Assembly: GCA_021780215.1 (NCBI GenBank)
Contig: JAJXZD010000207.1
Location: forward strand, 1-33,552
Length of the DNA stretch: 33,552 nucleotides
Source of the DNA: Acidobacteriota bacterium
GTDB taxonomy: Bacteria > Acidobacteriota > Terriglobia > Acidiferrales > UBA7541
Reading direction: 5' to 3'
Below, piece after piece: positions 15,816-25,795 of the stretch. A program made the position numbers and the translations under genes. Every line of letters begins with the position of its first letter. Within the stretch, counting starts at the first letter, position 1. The notes under the pieces are model-generated. The model made no database searches, was not told where the DNA came from, and saw nothing but the letters and a program-made list of their open reading frames with translations.

Positions 15816-17891
15816 TTACTGCGGCTTGGCGGCGTCCGGCGAGGATTTCTGCGCCAGGCGCCTTTTCAAATTTTTCAACTGGGCCTCAACCTCGCTGACC
15901 TTTTCGGCCTCGTAATCCGCAGGAAGGGCCTTTTGCCATTCCGCAAGAGCGCGCTCGAGGGTGTCCGCGGCCTGCTGGTTCTGCCCGAGCCTGAGGTAGA
16001 CGGCGCCAAGATGGCCGAGGATGGTGGGATCGTTCCCTTCCCGGTCAATCGCTTTACGCAGATATTCTTCGGCCTCCGCCAGCTTGTTCTGCTTGAAATA
16101 GGCCCAGCCCAGGCTATCCAGATAGGCCCCGTTGCCGGGGTCCTGCTTGACGGCACGCTCGATGAGCGAGGTGGCCTCCGAGACGCGCACACCACGATCC
16201 GCCAGCATGTACCCGTAGTAGTTGAGCACCGGCGCGTCGTTCGGGTCCACGTCCAGCGCCTTGCGGAACTGCTCTTCCGCCTGGGCGAACTTCTTCTGCC
16301 GCTCGAAGATCGCTCCCAGCATGAACCAGGCCGACTCCCTGCCGGAGGAGTCGTGCGCCAACTGGGCGGCCATTTCAGCCGATTTCTCCGCGTCGCTATA
16401 CTTCCGCCCGCGCTCCTGAACTTGCGCCAGATCCAGGTATATCTCCTGGTCTCCTTCATTGCCCTGCAGGAGGCCACGGAGAAGTCCGGTGGCCGCGTCG
16501 GTATTCGATGCTTCGCCATAGAGGAGCGCCAGCGTTATCGTCAGCCCGCGGTCCTTGGGAGACTCGGCCAGCCCCTTCTTCGCTTCCGCGATGGCATCGT
16601 TGAGATCATGGTTCCTGCGGTAGGTATCAATCAGCAGCAGGCGGGCACGGTCCTTCGCTTCGGGCCCGAGCGTGCCCATTTCCTTGAAGGTGTCAATGGC
16701 CGCGGGATAGTTGTGCGCCCTGCGGTACGCCTGCCCGAGTTGCTCGTCCAGAATGGCGAGTGCGGCGGGGTTGGCTTCCCCCTGGCTCTTGATGCCGGCA
16801 ATGGCGTCGGAGAGAACCTTCACGGCATCGTCGTAGCGGCCTTCGTCCTCGTCGAGCAGCGCCTCGTTATAGAGCACCTCGATGCTGCCGGGAGAAAGCT
16901 TTTTGGCGCGGGCCAGATTGGAAGCAGCCTCGTCGAACTTGCCCAGTCGGCGATTGAGCTGCGCCATGCGCATGTAATTTTCGGCCGTACCCGGCTCGAG
17001 CTCGGAAAGCCGCTTGTACTGCGCGAGCGCCTCGGCATACTTGTCCTGGGCCAGCAGTGCGCGTGCGAGGCCATGGCGGTGCCCGGGGCTGTCCGGGTCT
17101 TCGGTGACCGCCGTCTGGTATTCCTGCTCGGCGTGAGCGTAATCGTGCGTCTGGGCGTACGCCTCGCCGAGCTGATCGTGAAGATCGGGTGAGGAGGAAT
17201 CCGCAGCCGCGGCGGACAGCAGGTTAATCGCCTCCTGGAACCGCCCCTCGTCTATCATCAGCCGGCTTAATTGTTCGAGAGCCGCCTCATTCGCCGGATC
17301 GCGCCGCAGCACGCCACGCAGCACTTCCTCCGCCTTCGGCTGCTGGTTCTGAAAGCCGTAGAGCCGCGACAGCCACAGGGCCGAATAGGTGTCGTCCGGC
17401 TCGAGCTTCAGCACGTCCTCAAACTGCTCGACCGCCTTGGCAAGATCCTCCCGCTGCGCATCGCCCGCGTTCAGGTCGCTCAGCGCGCGGACGTAGATGC
17501 GGGCTAGCAGGCGGTGCGCGTCCGCATCGTTGGGGTCGGCCTTCAGCGCGTCCTGCAACTCCTGGACCGCGGCGCGAAGTCGCCGCGATTTCGCCTCGAT
17601 CTCGGCCAGACGCTCCATGATGACCGAGGAAGTCGGATCGAGCTCGAGCGCCTTCTTGTAGGAATCAATAGACTGCTCGGCCAAGCTGTCGCCGCCGGTA
17701 AGCTCGTATTGCATCTCCTGCAAATGGCCCACCGTGAAGTAGTAATACGCGTCGGCCCGGCCGGCCTGGGAAGTTGCGGGAGATGTCGCCGTGTTCGAGG
17801 CAGCAGATTGGGGGCGAGCAACGGTACGAGAGGCGCCCGGTAGGGCGCCCAGAGCGATTGCGAGAGCTACCGCCTTAAATTTGGTTTTCAT
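15816..17891 (-). CDS. Large exported tetratricopeptide-repeat protein
   Basis: A 691-aa protein. A signal peptide (MKTKFKAVALAIALGALPG) is followed by a near-continuous array of about 15 TPR units from about residue 50 to 660. The units are recognisable by repeated A-x-x-x-Y/L and ALxLDP-type ends such as KKALELDP, RKALDVDPNDAP and ERAVKQDPGNGAY. A charged helical tail closes the protein. No enzymatic domain is visible, so a scaffold role in the periplasm or at the outer membrane is the inference. A TPR gene next to ispE and prs is also found in Pseudomonas, where lolB lies between them. ATG 17891 matches the signal peptide; no Shine-Dalgarno sequence is present. It heads the ispE-prs operon. 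Confidence 0.88.
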   Translation of the reverse strand: MKTKFKAVALAIALGALPGASRTVARPQSAASNTATSPATSQAGRADAYYYFTVGHLQEMQYELTGGDSLAEQSIDSYKKALELDPTSSVIMERLAEIEAKSRRLRAAVQELQDALKADPNDADAHRLLARIYVRALSDLNAGDAQREDLAKAVEQFEDVLKLEPDDTYSALWLSRLYGFQNQQPKAEEVLRGVLRRDPANEAALEQLSRLMIDEGRFQEAINLLSAAAADSSSPDLHDQLGEAYAQTHDYAHAEQEYQTAVTEDPDSPGHRHGLARALLAQDKYAEALAQYKRLSELEPGTAENYMRMAQLNRRLGKFDEAASNLARAKKLSPGSIEVLYNEALLDEDEGRYDDAVKVLSDAIAGIKSQGEANPAALAILDEQLGQAYRRAHNYPAAIDTFKEMGTLGPEAKDRARLLLIDTYRRNHDLNDAIAEAKKGLAESPKDRGLTITLALLYGEASNTDAATGLLRGLLQGNEGDQEIYLDLAQVQERGRKYSDAEKSAEMAAQLAHDSSGRESAWFMLGAIFERQKKFAQAEEQFRKALDVDPNDAPVLNYYGYMLADRGVRVSEATSLIERAVKQDPGNGAYLDSLGWAYFKQNKLAEAEEYLRKAIDREGNDPTILGHLGAVYLRLGQNQQAADTLERALAEWQKALPADYEAEKVSEVEAQLKNLKRRLAQKSSPDAAKPQ

Positions 17892-17910
17892 CCGCGGCCA
17901 TTGAATTTTT

Positions 17911-17939
17911 ATTATCTTACATGCAGGCAATCGCGTCAA
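17911..17939 (-). promoter_or_regulatory. Sigma70-type promoter for the TPR-ispE-prs operon
   Basis: On the minus strand TTGACG (17934-17939, 5 of 6) and GATAAT (17911-17916, 5 of 6) are exactly 17 bases apart, followed by an A/T-rich stretch. Transcription would begin about 13 bases before the TPR start codon. This is one of the two best promoter matches in the window, with the tldD promoter. Confidence 0.55.
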
Positions 17940-18078
17940 AGGCTTCCCCGCCGGGAGGTTCTGGCCGTTCCTGCACCCTGCCCGGGATGTTCGCATGGGC
18001 TCCGGATCCTACCGCAACTATTTTCCGTCCGTCTCTAGTACACTGTCGGAAAGATTCCAAGCGGCCAGCGGAGGGGCC

Positions 18079-18717
18079 GTGACGCGCATGTCCATTCGCA
18101 ACGCTATGCCTGTCAGCATGGCACTTCTCGCCGCGCTGGCCGTGCTCGGCAGCCTTCCGCGGCGCCTGCCGGCACAGGAGCCCTCCGGGGCGGGCACACA
18201 ACAGGCTCCGCAGACTGCTCCTGCCCCCGCACCGCCGGCCGTCCCCGCGAAGACGACTCTCGCCGATTTATCCTGGCTTGCTGGCAGCTGGCAAGGCACT
18301 TGGGGGCCGCGCATTGCACAACAGGTCTGGATGACGCCGAAAGCGGGCACGATGGTCGGCGCATTCCAACTGACCGAAAAGAACGATACGCTCGTCATCG
18401 AGCTCTTTTCCCTCTCCGAACAGCCCCATGGCATCGAATTACACTTGCGGCATTTCACGGATTCACTGACCGCCTGGGAAAACGACGGGCCCGCCTCGCT
18501 GGCACTTTCCCATGGCGGCTCCCAGGATTTCGTCTTTGAAAATCCCCGTGGCGGCCAGCCCAAACGCATCGTCTTGCGCCGGATTGACGCGGATACGTAT
18601 GTATCGCGCTCGGAAATAGCCCCGCGAAAGGGCCCCGTGCAGGTGACCGAAATCATCTATCACCGGCTGAAGAGCCAGCCTGCCCGCCCGGCGAGTCGCT
18701 TTCTCCTTCTCCACTGA
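18079..18717 (+). CDS. Exported DUF6265-like protein
   Basis: A 212-aa exported protein of unknown function. A signal peptide (MPVSMALLAALAVLGSLP core) ends near LPAQE, and a Pro/Ala/Gln-rich linker leads to about residue 60. The rest is one lipocalin-like beta domain beginning LADLSWLAGSWQGTW, then GTMVGAFQ and FVFENPRGGQPKRIVLRR. The order Trp-Leu-Ala-Gly, Gly-Thr-Met, Phe-Glu-Asn-Pro resembles the DUF6265 family; this is recognition by eye. GTG 18079 is favoured because GGAGG ends four bases before it; ATG 18088 is the alternative. It is divergent from the TPR gene. Confidence 0.75.
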   Translation: MTRMSIRNAMPVSMALLAALAVLGSLPRRLPAQEPSGAGTQQAPQTAPAPAPPAVPAKTTLADLSWLAGSWQGTWGPRIAQQVWMTPKAGTMVGAFQLTEKNDTLVIELFSLSEQPHGIELHLRHFTDSLTAWENDGPASLALSHGGSQDFVFENPRGGQPKRIVLRRIDADTYVSRSEIAPRKGPVQVTEIIYHRLKSQPARPASRFLLLH

Positions 18718-18834
18718 GAATCTTCCTCGGATCCATCGCAGCCTTCCATTGGCGGTCCAGGCTCTCACGGCGTTTCCTGACGAAGAGGCCCGCACTATCG
18801 CCGTCCTCATGCTTTTCGAAAATTCGCAATCGGA

Positions 18835-18840
18835 TATAAG
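18835..18840 (+). promoter_or_regulatory. Putative -10 element of the tRNA-Arg gene
   Basis: TATAAG (5 of 6) lies 19 bases before the tRNA 5' end. TTTTCG at a 16-base spacing is a weak -35. Confidence 0.3.
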
Positions 18841-18859
18841 ATGGAAATGCGCCTCTCGT

Positions 18860-18936
18860 GGGGCTGTAGCTCAGATGGATAGAGCAGCAGTTTCCTAAAC
18901 TGCGTGTCGGGAGTTCGACTCTCCCCAGCCCCACCA
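18860..18936 (+). tRNA. tRNA-Arg (anticodon CCT)
   Basis: A complete cloverleaf folds by eye. The acceptor stem is GGGGCTG with CAGCCCC, and the D stem is GCTC with GAGC. The anticodon stem is GCAGT with ACTGC, and its loop TTCCTAA places anticodon CCT at 18894-18896. The T stem is GGGAG with CTCCC around TTCGACT. Discriminator A is followed by an encoded CCA (18934-18936). It reads the codon AGG, a rare arginine codon in GC-rich genomes. I see no repeat of its 3' end nearby that would mark an integrated element. Confidence 0.98.
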
Positions 18937-19070
18937 GCTTTTTGCCACGGCGCATGCCTATGCGATGCGGAACTCATACAAGAGGCCGCAAGCCCGCCCG
19001 GCTGACTAACCCGGCAACAGCCCGGCAGAGAAACTTTGCTGATGCCGCGCGCGGCGCAATACTCGAATCC

Positions 19071-19964
19071 ATGAGACGGGCGACCCTCCTCCTCGCGATC
19101 CTCTCCGCGCTTGCGGCCCAGGCGGCGCACGCGGACGTGCTGAAGCTCAAGGACGGCTCGGAGATTTCCGGCGTGATCGTCGGGTTCGAGGCAAATTCCT
19201 TCAAGGTCAAGACGACCTACGGCTACGCCGTCGTGCAGAAAGACCAGGTCGTCTCGATCCGCATCACCGGCGCGGCCGCACCGGCGAGCAGCACCGCATC
19301 CTCGGTGGTGGCCAATCCTCCGCAGCCGGCCCCGCCCCCGGCAATCCCGGCTGCGGTGAACAAGTCCGCGCGGCCCGCACCGCGAAATGTCGCCGGGCGC
19401 CCGTCTGCCACGGCGCCGGCAATCTTGCCCCTCCCCATCCGCTCATCCATGCTGTTTGCGCAGACCTACGCCCTGCCTCCGCCGCCGGATCCGGGCCCGA
19501 TTCGCGAACGGGTTTCCGGCAATCTCTATATCAACGACAGCTATGGTTTCGAAATATATAAGCCGCCGGACTGGGAAGTGCTCGACGGAGCGCGGTCCAT
19601 GCTCCCCGGAGCGATTGCCGCCATGGGCACCGGCGACCAGACCACCTATCTGCTGATTGGCCAGGGTCCGGCCGGCAAATCACCGGCCGAGGAGATGAAC
19701 GCCGCCGAAGCGCGCCTGCGCGAAGCCCTCGATAATTTTCGCGCTCTCGGCGAGCAGCGGCTCACCGTCTCCGGCACCTCGGCACTCGAGCGGCGCTTCC
19801 ACGGCAGCGCGGACGAGCACGACTGGTCCGGGGTGGTGGTCGTGGTGCCGCGCGGCGGCCAGCTTTACACAATCTTTGGCATGACCCGCGCGGACAACGA
19901 CCTTGTGCAGATCCAGGAGAATGTGATCGGGCGCGCCATCGCCAGCCTGCAATTCACTCCCTAG
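19071..19964 (+). CDS. Exported two-module protein: short N-terminal beta domain plus PsbP-like C-terminal domain
   Basis: A 297-aa exported protein of unknown function. A signal peptide (residues 1-21, ending AAHA) precedes a small beta module at 22-68. Its sequence, LKLKDGSEISGVIVGFE, resembles Sm-like or SH3-type barrels. A Pro/Ala-rich linker spans 69-145. The C-terminal module (about 150-297) begins YINDSYGFEIYKPPDW, like PsbP/DUF1795-type proteins, and ends in the helix QENVIGRAIASLQF. No catalytic motif is seen. ATG 19071 is used because the signal peptide begins there; 43 upstream in-frame codons lack similarity. It follows the tRNA gene and converges with tldE, with 15 bases between the stops. 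Confidence 0.75.
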   Translation: MRRATLLLAILSALAAQAAHADVLKLKDGSEISGVIVGFEANSFKVKTTYGYAVVQKDQVVSIRITGAAAPASSTASSVVANPPQPAPPPAIPAAVNKSARPAPRNVAGRPSATAPAILPLPIRSSMLFAQTYALPPPPDPGPIRERVSGNLYINDSYGFEIYKPPDWEVLDGARSMLPGAIAAMGTGDQTTYLLIGQGPAGKSPAEEMNAAEARLREALDNFRALGEQRLTVSGTSALERRFHGSADEHDWSGVVVVVPRGGQLYTIFGMTRADNDLVQIQENVIGRAIASLQFTP

Positions 19965-19979
19965 CCCCGCGCTTCGCGA

Positions 19980-21377
19980 TCAAAACTTCGTGACTTCGCT
20001 GAAATGGAAGTTGCGGACCTTCATTGCCGGAACCACCATCTCGAATGATTCCTCGCCCGCAGCCCGCACCGCCGCGCCGAGCATCTCGACGCTGGACAGC
20101 ATTTCGATCAGGCTCTGATTGAACCGGAAGTTGCGAATGCCGCCTGCGAGCCGGCCGTTCTCGACGAGAAACGTGCCGTCGCGCGTCATTCCCGTGACGA
20201 TCTTCTCGTAGGGATCCACTTCGCGGATGTACCACAGGCGCGTGACCAATATGCCCCGCTCAGTGCCACGAATCATGTCGTCCACCGAGGCGTCCCCGCC
20301 GGCGAACACCAGGTTCATCGGCGCTTCGCCATACTCGTTGGGGAGCGAAAACCCGTGGCCCGTGGGCCGCGCTTTCATCTTCTTCGCCGTGGCCCGCGCA
20401 TAGACCAGATTCTTCGGAACGCCGCTGTCCACAAGGAGAACCTTCTGTCGCGGCATCCCTTCCCCATCAAAGGGAGCTCCGCTCTGCAGCGGGTGATAGG
20501 CGTCGTCCCACAGTGTGACGTTCTCTCCGAATACTTTTTTGCCCATGCGGCCGGTGAAGCAGGAGCGCTTGTCGAGAACGGCCGTGGCGGCAAAGTCGTA
20601 GAACAGGAAGCCGACGAGATCCAGCACCGCGGAGGGTTCGAGAATTGCCGTATAGCGCCCCGGAGGAATTTCACGCGGCTGGCGCGACGCGGCGGCTTTG
20701 CGGCTGGCGGCCAGCGCCAGCGCCTCGGGCTCGATGGCGCGAATGTCGGGAGAATTCGCCTTGGCCCAGCCGGAGGAGTCGCGCTCGAGAATCGTGACGG
20801 AGAATTCCGACCGCGTCTGCTCGTAGTGCGCCCGCACGCCACGGGAGTTGGCCAGCAGGACGCGCGAGGAGCCGCTCGAAAATATGCCCGCGGCGGTCTG
20901 CCCGCCTCTCTCCGCAAGCTTGCAGACGCGCGCAACGGCGCGGGCCCGGTCCTGCGCCGTGGCGGCAGCGGTGGCCGGGAAAAAGCGCGCCACCTTCGCA
21001 TATTTCTGCGCGCGCGGCATCGGCAGGAGCCCGGGAATTTTCGGCTCGTTGCGCGCCAGGCTGGCGGCGGTCTCGGCCGCGCGGCGCAGCGAGTCTTCGT
21101 CGAATTTGTTGGTGGTGGCGCGCGCCGTGCGGCCATCCACAACGGCGCGCACGGAAATCGCCAGGGACTGCTCGGCCACATGCTGGTGAATGGTGTTGTT
21201 GGCGAAGCGGGTCAGCGCGTCCACGGTGGCGCACATCTCGACTTCAGTTTCGTCCGCATCGCTGAGCTTAAGCACGCGCTCGGCGATGCGCTCGAGTTCG
21301 GCGGGCGTGACCCCTCCGGCTGCGGCGGCTGCCGCACGGCGCGCGGAAGCACTCTTTCTGGTCGCGGGCGTGGTCAT
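19980..21377 (-). CDS. TldD/PmbA family protein, TldE (PmbA) subunit
   Basis: The non-metal subunit of the TldD-TldE protease, which in E. coli trims unstructured peptides such as the microcin B17 leader and the antitoxin CcdA. The 465-aa protein lacks the HExxxH motif, as expected of the PmbA partner. The N-terminal fold has FANNTIHQHVAEQSLAISVR, the central part has FYDFAATAVLDKRSCFTGR, and the C-terminal part has GILVTRLWYIREVDPYEKIVTGMTRDGTFLVENG. The first 25 residues are Ala/Arg-rich. ATG 21377 overlaps the tldD stop (ATGA), which argues for co-translation. The substrate here is unknown; no modified-peptide cluster is nearby. Confidence 0.93.
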   Translation of the reverse strand: MTTPATRKSASARRAAAAAAGGVTPAELERIAERVLKLSDADETEVEMCATVDALTRFANNTIHQHVAEQSLAISVRAVVDGRTARATTNKFDEDSLRRAAETAASLARNEPKIPGLLPMPRAQKYAKVARFFPATAAATAQDRARAVARVCKLAERGGQTAAGIFSSGSSRVLLANSRGVRAHYEQTRSEFSVTILERDSSGWAKANSPDIRAIEPEALALAASRKAAASRQPREIPPGRYTAILEPSAVLDLVGFLFYDFAATAVLDKRSCFTGRMGKKVFGENVTLWDDAYHPLQSGAPFDGEGMPRQKVLLVDSGVPKNLVYARATAKKMKARPTGHGFSLPNEYGEAPMNLVFAGGDASVDDMIRGTERGILVTRLWYIREVDPYEKIVTGMTRDGTFLVENGRLAGGIRNFRFNQSLIEMLSSVEMLGAAVRAAGEESFEMVVPAMKVRNFHFSEVTKF

Positions 21378-22834
21378 TTGGCGAAGGCCACTCCGATTCG
21401 AACGTTGCGGAAGCGCGCCGGGGACGCCCCGTGGCCGGTGCCCATGGTCTGCTGCGGCTGCCCTTTGCCACAGTTCGGCGTGCCCCAGAGCGTCCAATAC
21501 TCGCGGGAGCAGACGGCGTCGCAACTGTTCCAGAATTCCGTCGTGATGCCGCTGTAGCTGGGATTCTTGATCATGCGGGTCTTCTTGCCGCCCCGGATCT
21601 CCCAGCCGATTTCCGTCGAGAACTGGAAATGATAGCGACGGTCGTCAATGGACCAGGAGCGGTTCGTCTCCATCAGGATGGCGTCGTCCGTGTCGGCGAT
21701 CAGGTCGTCGAATTTCCAAGAGCCGGGTTCGATGCTGATGTTGGTCATGCGAATCATGGGCAGGCGATTCCAGCTCTCGCAGCGCATGGTGCCTCCGGAG
21801 CGCTTTTCGCCGATGGCCGGGGCCGTTTCGCGGCTGCTCAGATAGCCGCTGAAGAGCCCGTTTGTGATGATCGGGATGCGCTGCGCCGGCACTCCTTCGT
21901 CGTCATACGCGAAGGTGCCCAGGCCGGGGCCGTGCTCGAGCCGCGCGTCCGCCACCACGCTGACCAAATCCGAGCCGTATTTCAAGTGGCGCAACTTGTC
22001 GGTGGTCAGAAAACTCATCCCCGCGAAGTTCGCTTCCATGCCGAGGACGCGGTCGAGCTCGATCGGATGTCCGATGGATTCGTGAATCTGCAGGCCGAGC
22101 TGCGAACCGCCAAGAATGATCGTTCCCTGCCGCTCAGGACATTGCGCGGCGGAATGCAGCCCGACGCATTCCTCCGCAACGCGTGGCGCGTTGCCCACTA
22201 AATCCAGCGACTCGACCAACTCGTAGCCCTGCAGCATGTGCTGCCCGCCAAAGCTGTTCGGATAGGACCGTTTCTGGATTTCCGAGCCGGCGAAGCTGGT
22301 AGCCACAATGCCCGCGCCCGACTGCATTTTGACTTGATGAATAGACGAGCCGATGCTCGACACAAAAAGCTGCTCGATCCGCCGAAAGGACATCGAGCCT
22401 TCCGCGACCGTGACTCCCTTGATCCGGCGCATCTCCTTGTCCGCCGCCAGCAGCAGGTCAATCTGCCGCTCGACCGGAATGCGAAAGGGGTCCTTCACGA
22501 ACGGATTCTGCCAGGTGTCCACATACGCCTGCTCGGGAGCGAGCGAGACATCGTCACGCTTGGCCAGCGCGGAAGCCTTCGCAATGGCTACGGCCTCGGC
22601 GGCGCAGGAGTCCACGCCCTCGCGCGTGAGCCGGTCGGTCGAAGCAAATCCCCAGGCGCCCGAGGCGATCACGCGAATGCCGATGCCCAGTGACTCGGAT
22701 TCGGCCAGCGTGCCTACCTCGCCGTTCTTGACCGAGATGTCTCGCTGGCGGATGTCCATCAAACGCGCGTCCGCATAGCTGGCCCCGCGGCGCCGCGCCG
22801 TCTCAATCGCCGAATGCGCCCACTCTTCGATCAT
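21374..22834 (-). CDS. tldD: TldD metalloprotease subunit
   Basis: The zinc-bearing subunit of the TldD-TldE protease, 486 aa. The metal motif H251-E-S-I-G-H256 fits HExxxH. The surrounding ILGGSQLGLQIHESIGHPIELDR-type region and the downstream DDEG and GYLSSRETA segments are characteristic. The N-terminal half contains the usual SESLGIGIRVI strand. ATG 22834 has no obvious ribosome site. A good promoter lies about 85 bases upstream. It is translationally coupled to tldE. Confidence 0.94.
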   Translation of the reverse strand: MIEEWAHSAIETARRRGASYADARLMDIRQRDISVKNGEVGTLAESESLGIGIRVIASGAWGFASTDRLTREGVDSCAAEAVAIAKASALAKRDDVSLAPEQAYVDTWQNPFVKDPFRIPVERQIDLLLAADKEMRRIKGVTVAEGSMSFRRIEQLFVSSIGSSIHQVKMQSGAGIVATSFAGSEIQKRSYPNSFGGQHMLQGYELVESLDLVGNAPRVAEECVGLHSAAQCPERQGTIILGGSQLGLQIHESIGHPIELDRVLGMEANFAGMSFLTTDKLRHLKYGSDLVSVVADARLEHGPGLGTFAYDDEGVPAQRIPIITNGLFSGYLSSRETAPAIGEKRSGGTMRCESWNRLPMIRMTNISIEPGSWKFDDLIADTDDAILMETNRSWSIDDRRYHFQFSTEIGWEIRGGKKTRMIKNPSYSGITTEFWNSCDAVCSREYWTLWGTPNCGKGQPQQTMGTGHGASPARFRNVRIGVAFAK

Positions 22835-22919
22835 AGGGATGCTCGAACTCTCCCGCGGCCCTGCACGAAAATCCTCGCGAACATTTCCTGCTAGAAATTT
22901 GACAGCCGTTTACGAATCC

Positions 22920-22947
22920 ATCTTAGAGATGGCTGCGCGCCTGTCAA
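22920..22947 (-). promoter_or_regulatory. Sigma70-type promoter for tldD-tldE
   Basis: On the minus strand a perfect TTGACA (22942-22947) is followed after 16 bases by TAAGAT (22920-22925, 4 of 6). It is embedded in a nested inverted repeat: outer arms TTGACAG (22899-22905) and CTGTCAA (22941-22947), inner arms CCATCT (22918-22923) and AGATGG (22927-22932). The leader would be about 80 bases. The remainder of the 288-base gap 22835-23122 holds no gene. Confidence 0.5.
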
Positions 22948-23065
22948 GAGCGACAGCAGCAGGAAGCAGGGCAGACTGGACGATAGGCTCATAAAAACGT
23001 TCGCGGACTGCCCGCCGATGCATCGAGACACGCCGGCCGGGCAGGCACAATGCCCCTTGGAAATC

Positions 23066-23091
23066 GCCGCTGCGGGCGCATCCACAGCGGC
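23066..23091 (-). terminator. Stem-loop downstream of ahcY, possible terminator
   Basis: Perfect 7-base arms GCCGCTG and CAGCGGC flank a 12-base loop, about 30 bases past the ahcY stop. No strong T-run follows, so intrinsic termination is doubtful. Confidence 0.3.
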
Positions 23092-23122
23092 CTATGGGTT
23101 GAGAGCGAGCCGATGGAAGGCG

Positions 23123-24439
<1,317 letters not shown>

Positions 24440-25627
24440 CTAGCGAGATACCGCTACGGAACCTCGCGAAGCAGCTTCTCTGCGGATTGCCTCGGCCTTG
24501 TCCGTGCGCTCCCAGGTGAATCCAGGTCCGGTGCGGCCAAAATGGCCGTAGGCCGCCGTGGCGCGGTAAATCGGGCGCCGGAGGTCGAGGGTCTCGATGA
24601 TTCCTCGGGGGGTAAGCTTGAAGAAGGCGCGTATTAGCTCGGTGATCTGGGCGTTCGGGATCGCACCTGTTCCAAAGGTGTCCGTCATCACGGAGACAGG
24701 CTCCGCCACGCCGATGGCGTAGGCGATCTGGACTTCCACTTTCCGGGCCAGGCCGGCGGCCACGATGTTCTTGGCCACATAGCGAGCCATGTAGCACGCG
24801 GACCGGTCCACCTTCGAGGGATCCTTTCCCGAGAAGGCGCCTCCACCGTGGCGTCCGTAGCCGCCGTAGGTGTCCACGATGATTTTGCGTCCGGTCAGGC
24901 CGGCGTCGCCCATCGGGCCTCCGGTGACGAACCGCCCGGTCGGATTGACATGAATCTTGGTGTCCTTATCGAACATCGCGGAGGGAATCACGGGCTTGAT
25001 GACCCGGTCAATAATGGCGTCGCGCAAATCGGTTGAGGACACCTGTTCCCCGTGCTGCGTCGAGATTACCACCGTGTCCACCCGCTTCGGGCGGCCATTG
25101 GCGTATTCCACCGATACTTGGGATTTTCCGTCCGGACGGAGGAAATCCACTTCCTTCGCCTTGCGTACCTGGCTCAGCTTCTGGGTGAGTTGGTGGGCAA
25201 GCTGGATGGGCATGGGCATCAGCTCGGGGGTCTCGTCGCACGCGTACCCGAACATCATGCCCTGATCGCCCGCCCCGCCGGTATCCACGCCCATGGCAAT
25301 GTCCGGCGATTGCGGCTTTACAGCCGAAAGGATGCCGCAAGTATCTCCATCAAATCCGTATTTCGCCCGGTCGTAGCCGATCTCGTTGATCACCTGGCGG
25401 GCGATGCGCTCGTATTCGAGGGCGTGCCGCGCTTCCTTCTTGATCGTAATTTCGCCGGCAATCACCACAAGTCCCGTGGTGACCAGCGTCTCGCAGGCCA
25501 CGCGCCCCATGGGGTCGTGTTGCAACACGGCGTCGAGCACGGCATCGGAAATCTGGTCGGCAATCTTGTCGGGATGCCCCTCGGTTACAGATTCCGAAGT
25601 AAACAGAAACTTCTCGTCGTGAGCCAA
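24440..25627 (-). CDS. metK: S-adenosylmethionine synthetase
   Basis: Makes S-adenosylmethionine from methionine and ATP, 395 aa. The N-terminal [20 protein letters not shown], the [12 protein letters not shown] signature and the phosphate-loop [16 protein letters not shown] are all intact. The start is TTG 25627, with GGAGG about eight bases ahead and the conserved strand beginning at residue 6; no in-frame ATG or GTG fits. It heads the metK-ahcY pair. No SAM riboswitch is recognisable in the leader of about 60 bases. Confidence 0.98.
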   Translation of the reverse strand: MAHDEKFLFTSESVTEGHPDKIADQISDAVLDAVLQHDPMGRVACETLVTTGLVVIAGEITIKKEARHALEYERIARQVINEIGYDRAKYGFDGDTCGILSAVKPQSPDIAMGVDTGGAGDQGMMFGYACDETPELMPMPIQLAHQLTQKLSQVRKAKEVDFLRPDGKSQVSVEYANGRPKRVDTVVISTQHGEQVSSTDLRDAIIDRVIKPVIPSAMFDKDTKIHVNPTGRFVTGGPMGDAGLTGRKIIVDTYGGYGRHGGGAFSGKDPSKVDRSACYMARYVAKNIVAAGLARKVEVQIAYAIGVAEPVSVMTDTFGTGAIPNAQITELIRAFFKLTPRGIIETLDLRRPIYRATAAYGHFGRTGPGFTWERTDKAEAIRREAASRGSVAVSR

Positions 25628-25696
25628 AAAAGTGTCCTCCAGAGCGTGAAAGCCGATCAGATGGGTACGGTGGCCTCTTCTTCTAAACGAACAAAG

Positions 25697-25726
25697 AAGC
25701 TAGCACAGCGGCGGAAATACTGTCAA
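25697..25726 (-). promoter_or_regulatory. Promoter candidate for metK-ahcY
   Basis: On the minus strand TTGACA (25721-25726) is followed after 18 bases by TAGCTT (25697-25702), preceded by TGC, an extended -10. The -35 is perfect; the -10 is weak without the TGn motif. Confidence 0.42.
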
Positions 25727-25795
25727 TCATACGCAGGGAATGGCAGAAAATGCAGCCCAAACGGGGAATCCGCGCGGTGGAAATGCGCCTCGCAG

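Noticed and set aside
15933-17192. 419-residue plus-strand frame across the large TPR gene
   Set aside because: It is antisense to a clear TPR array with a signal peptide and a good promoter.
18860-18936. Integration site of a mobile element at the tRNA gene
   Set aside because: No integrase, no repeat of the tRNA 3' end and no change in gene type are seen nearby.
22899-22925. Plus-strand promoter starting with TTGACA
   Set aside because: No plus-strand gene follows; the hexamer is better read as one arm of the inverted repeat.
25628-25726. SAM riboswitch ahead of metK
   Set aside because: The leader from the predicted promoter is only about 60 bases and shows none of the nested stems expected of a SAM aptamer.
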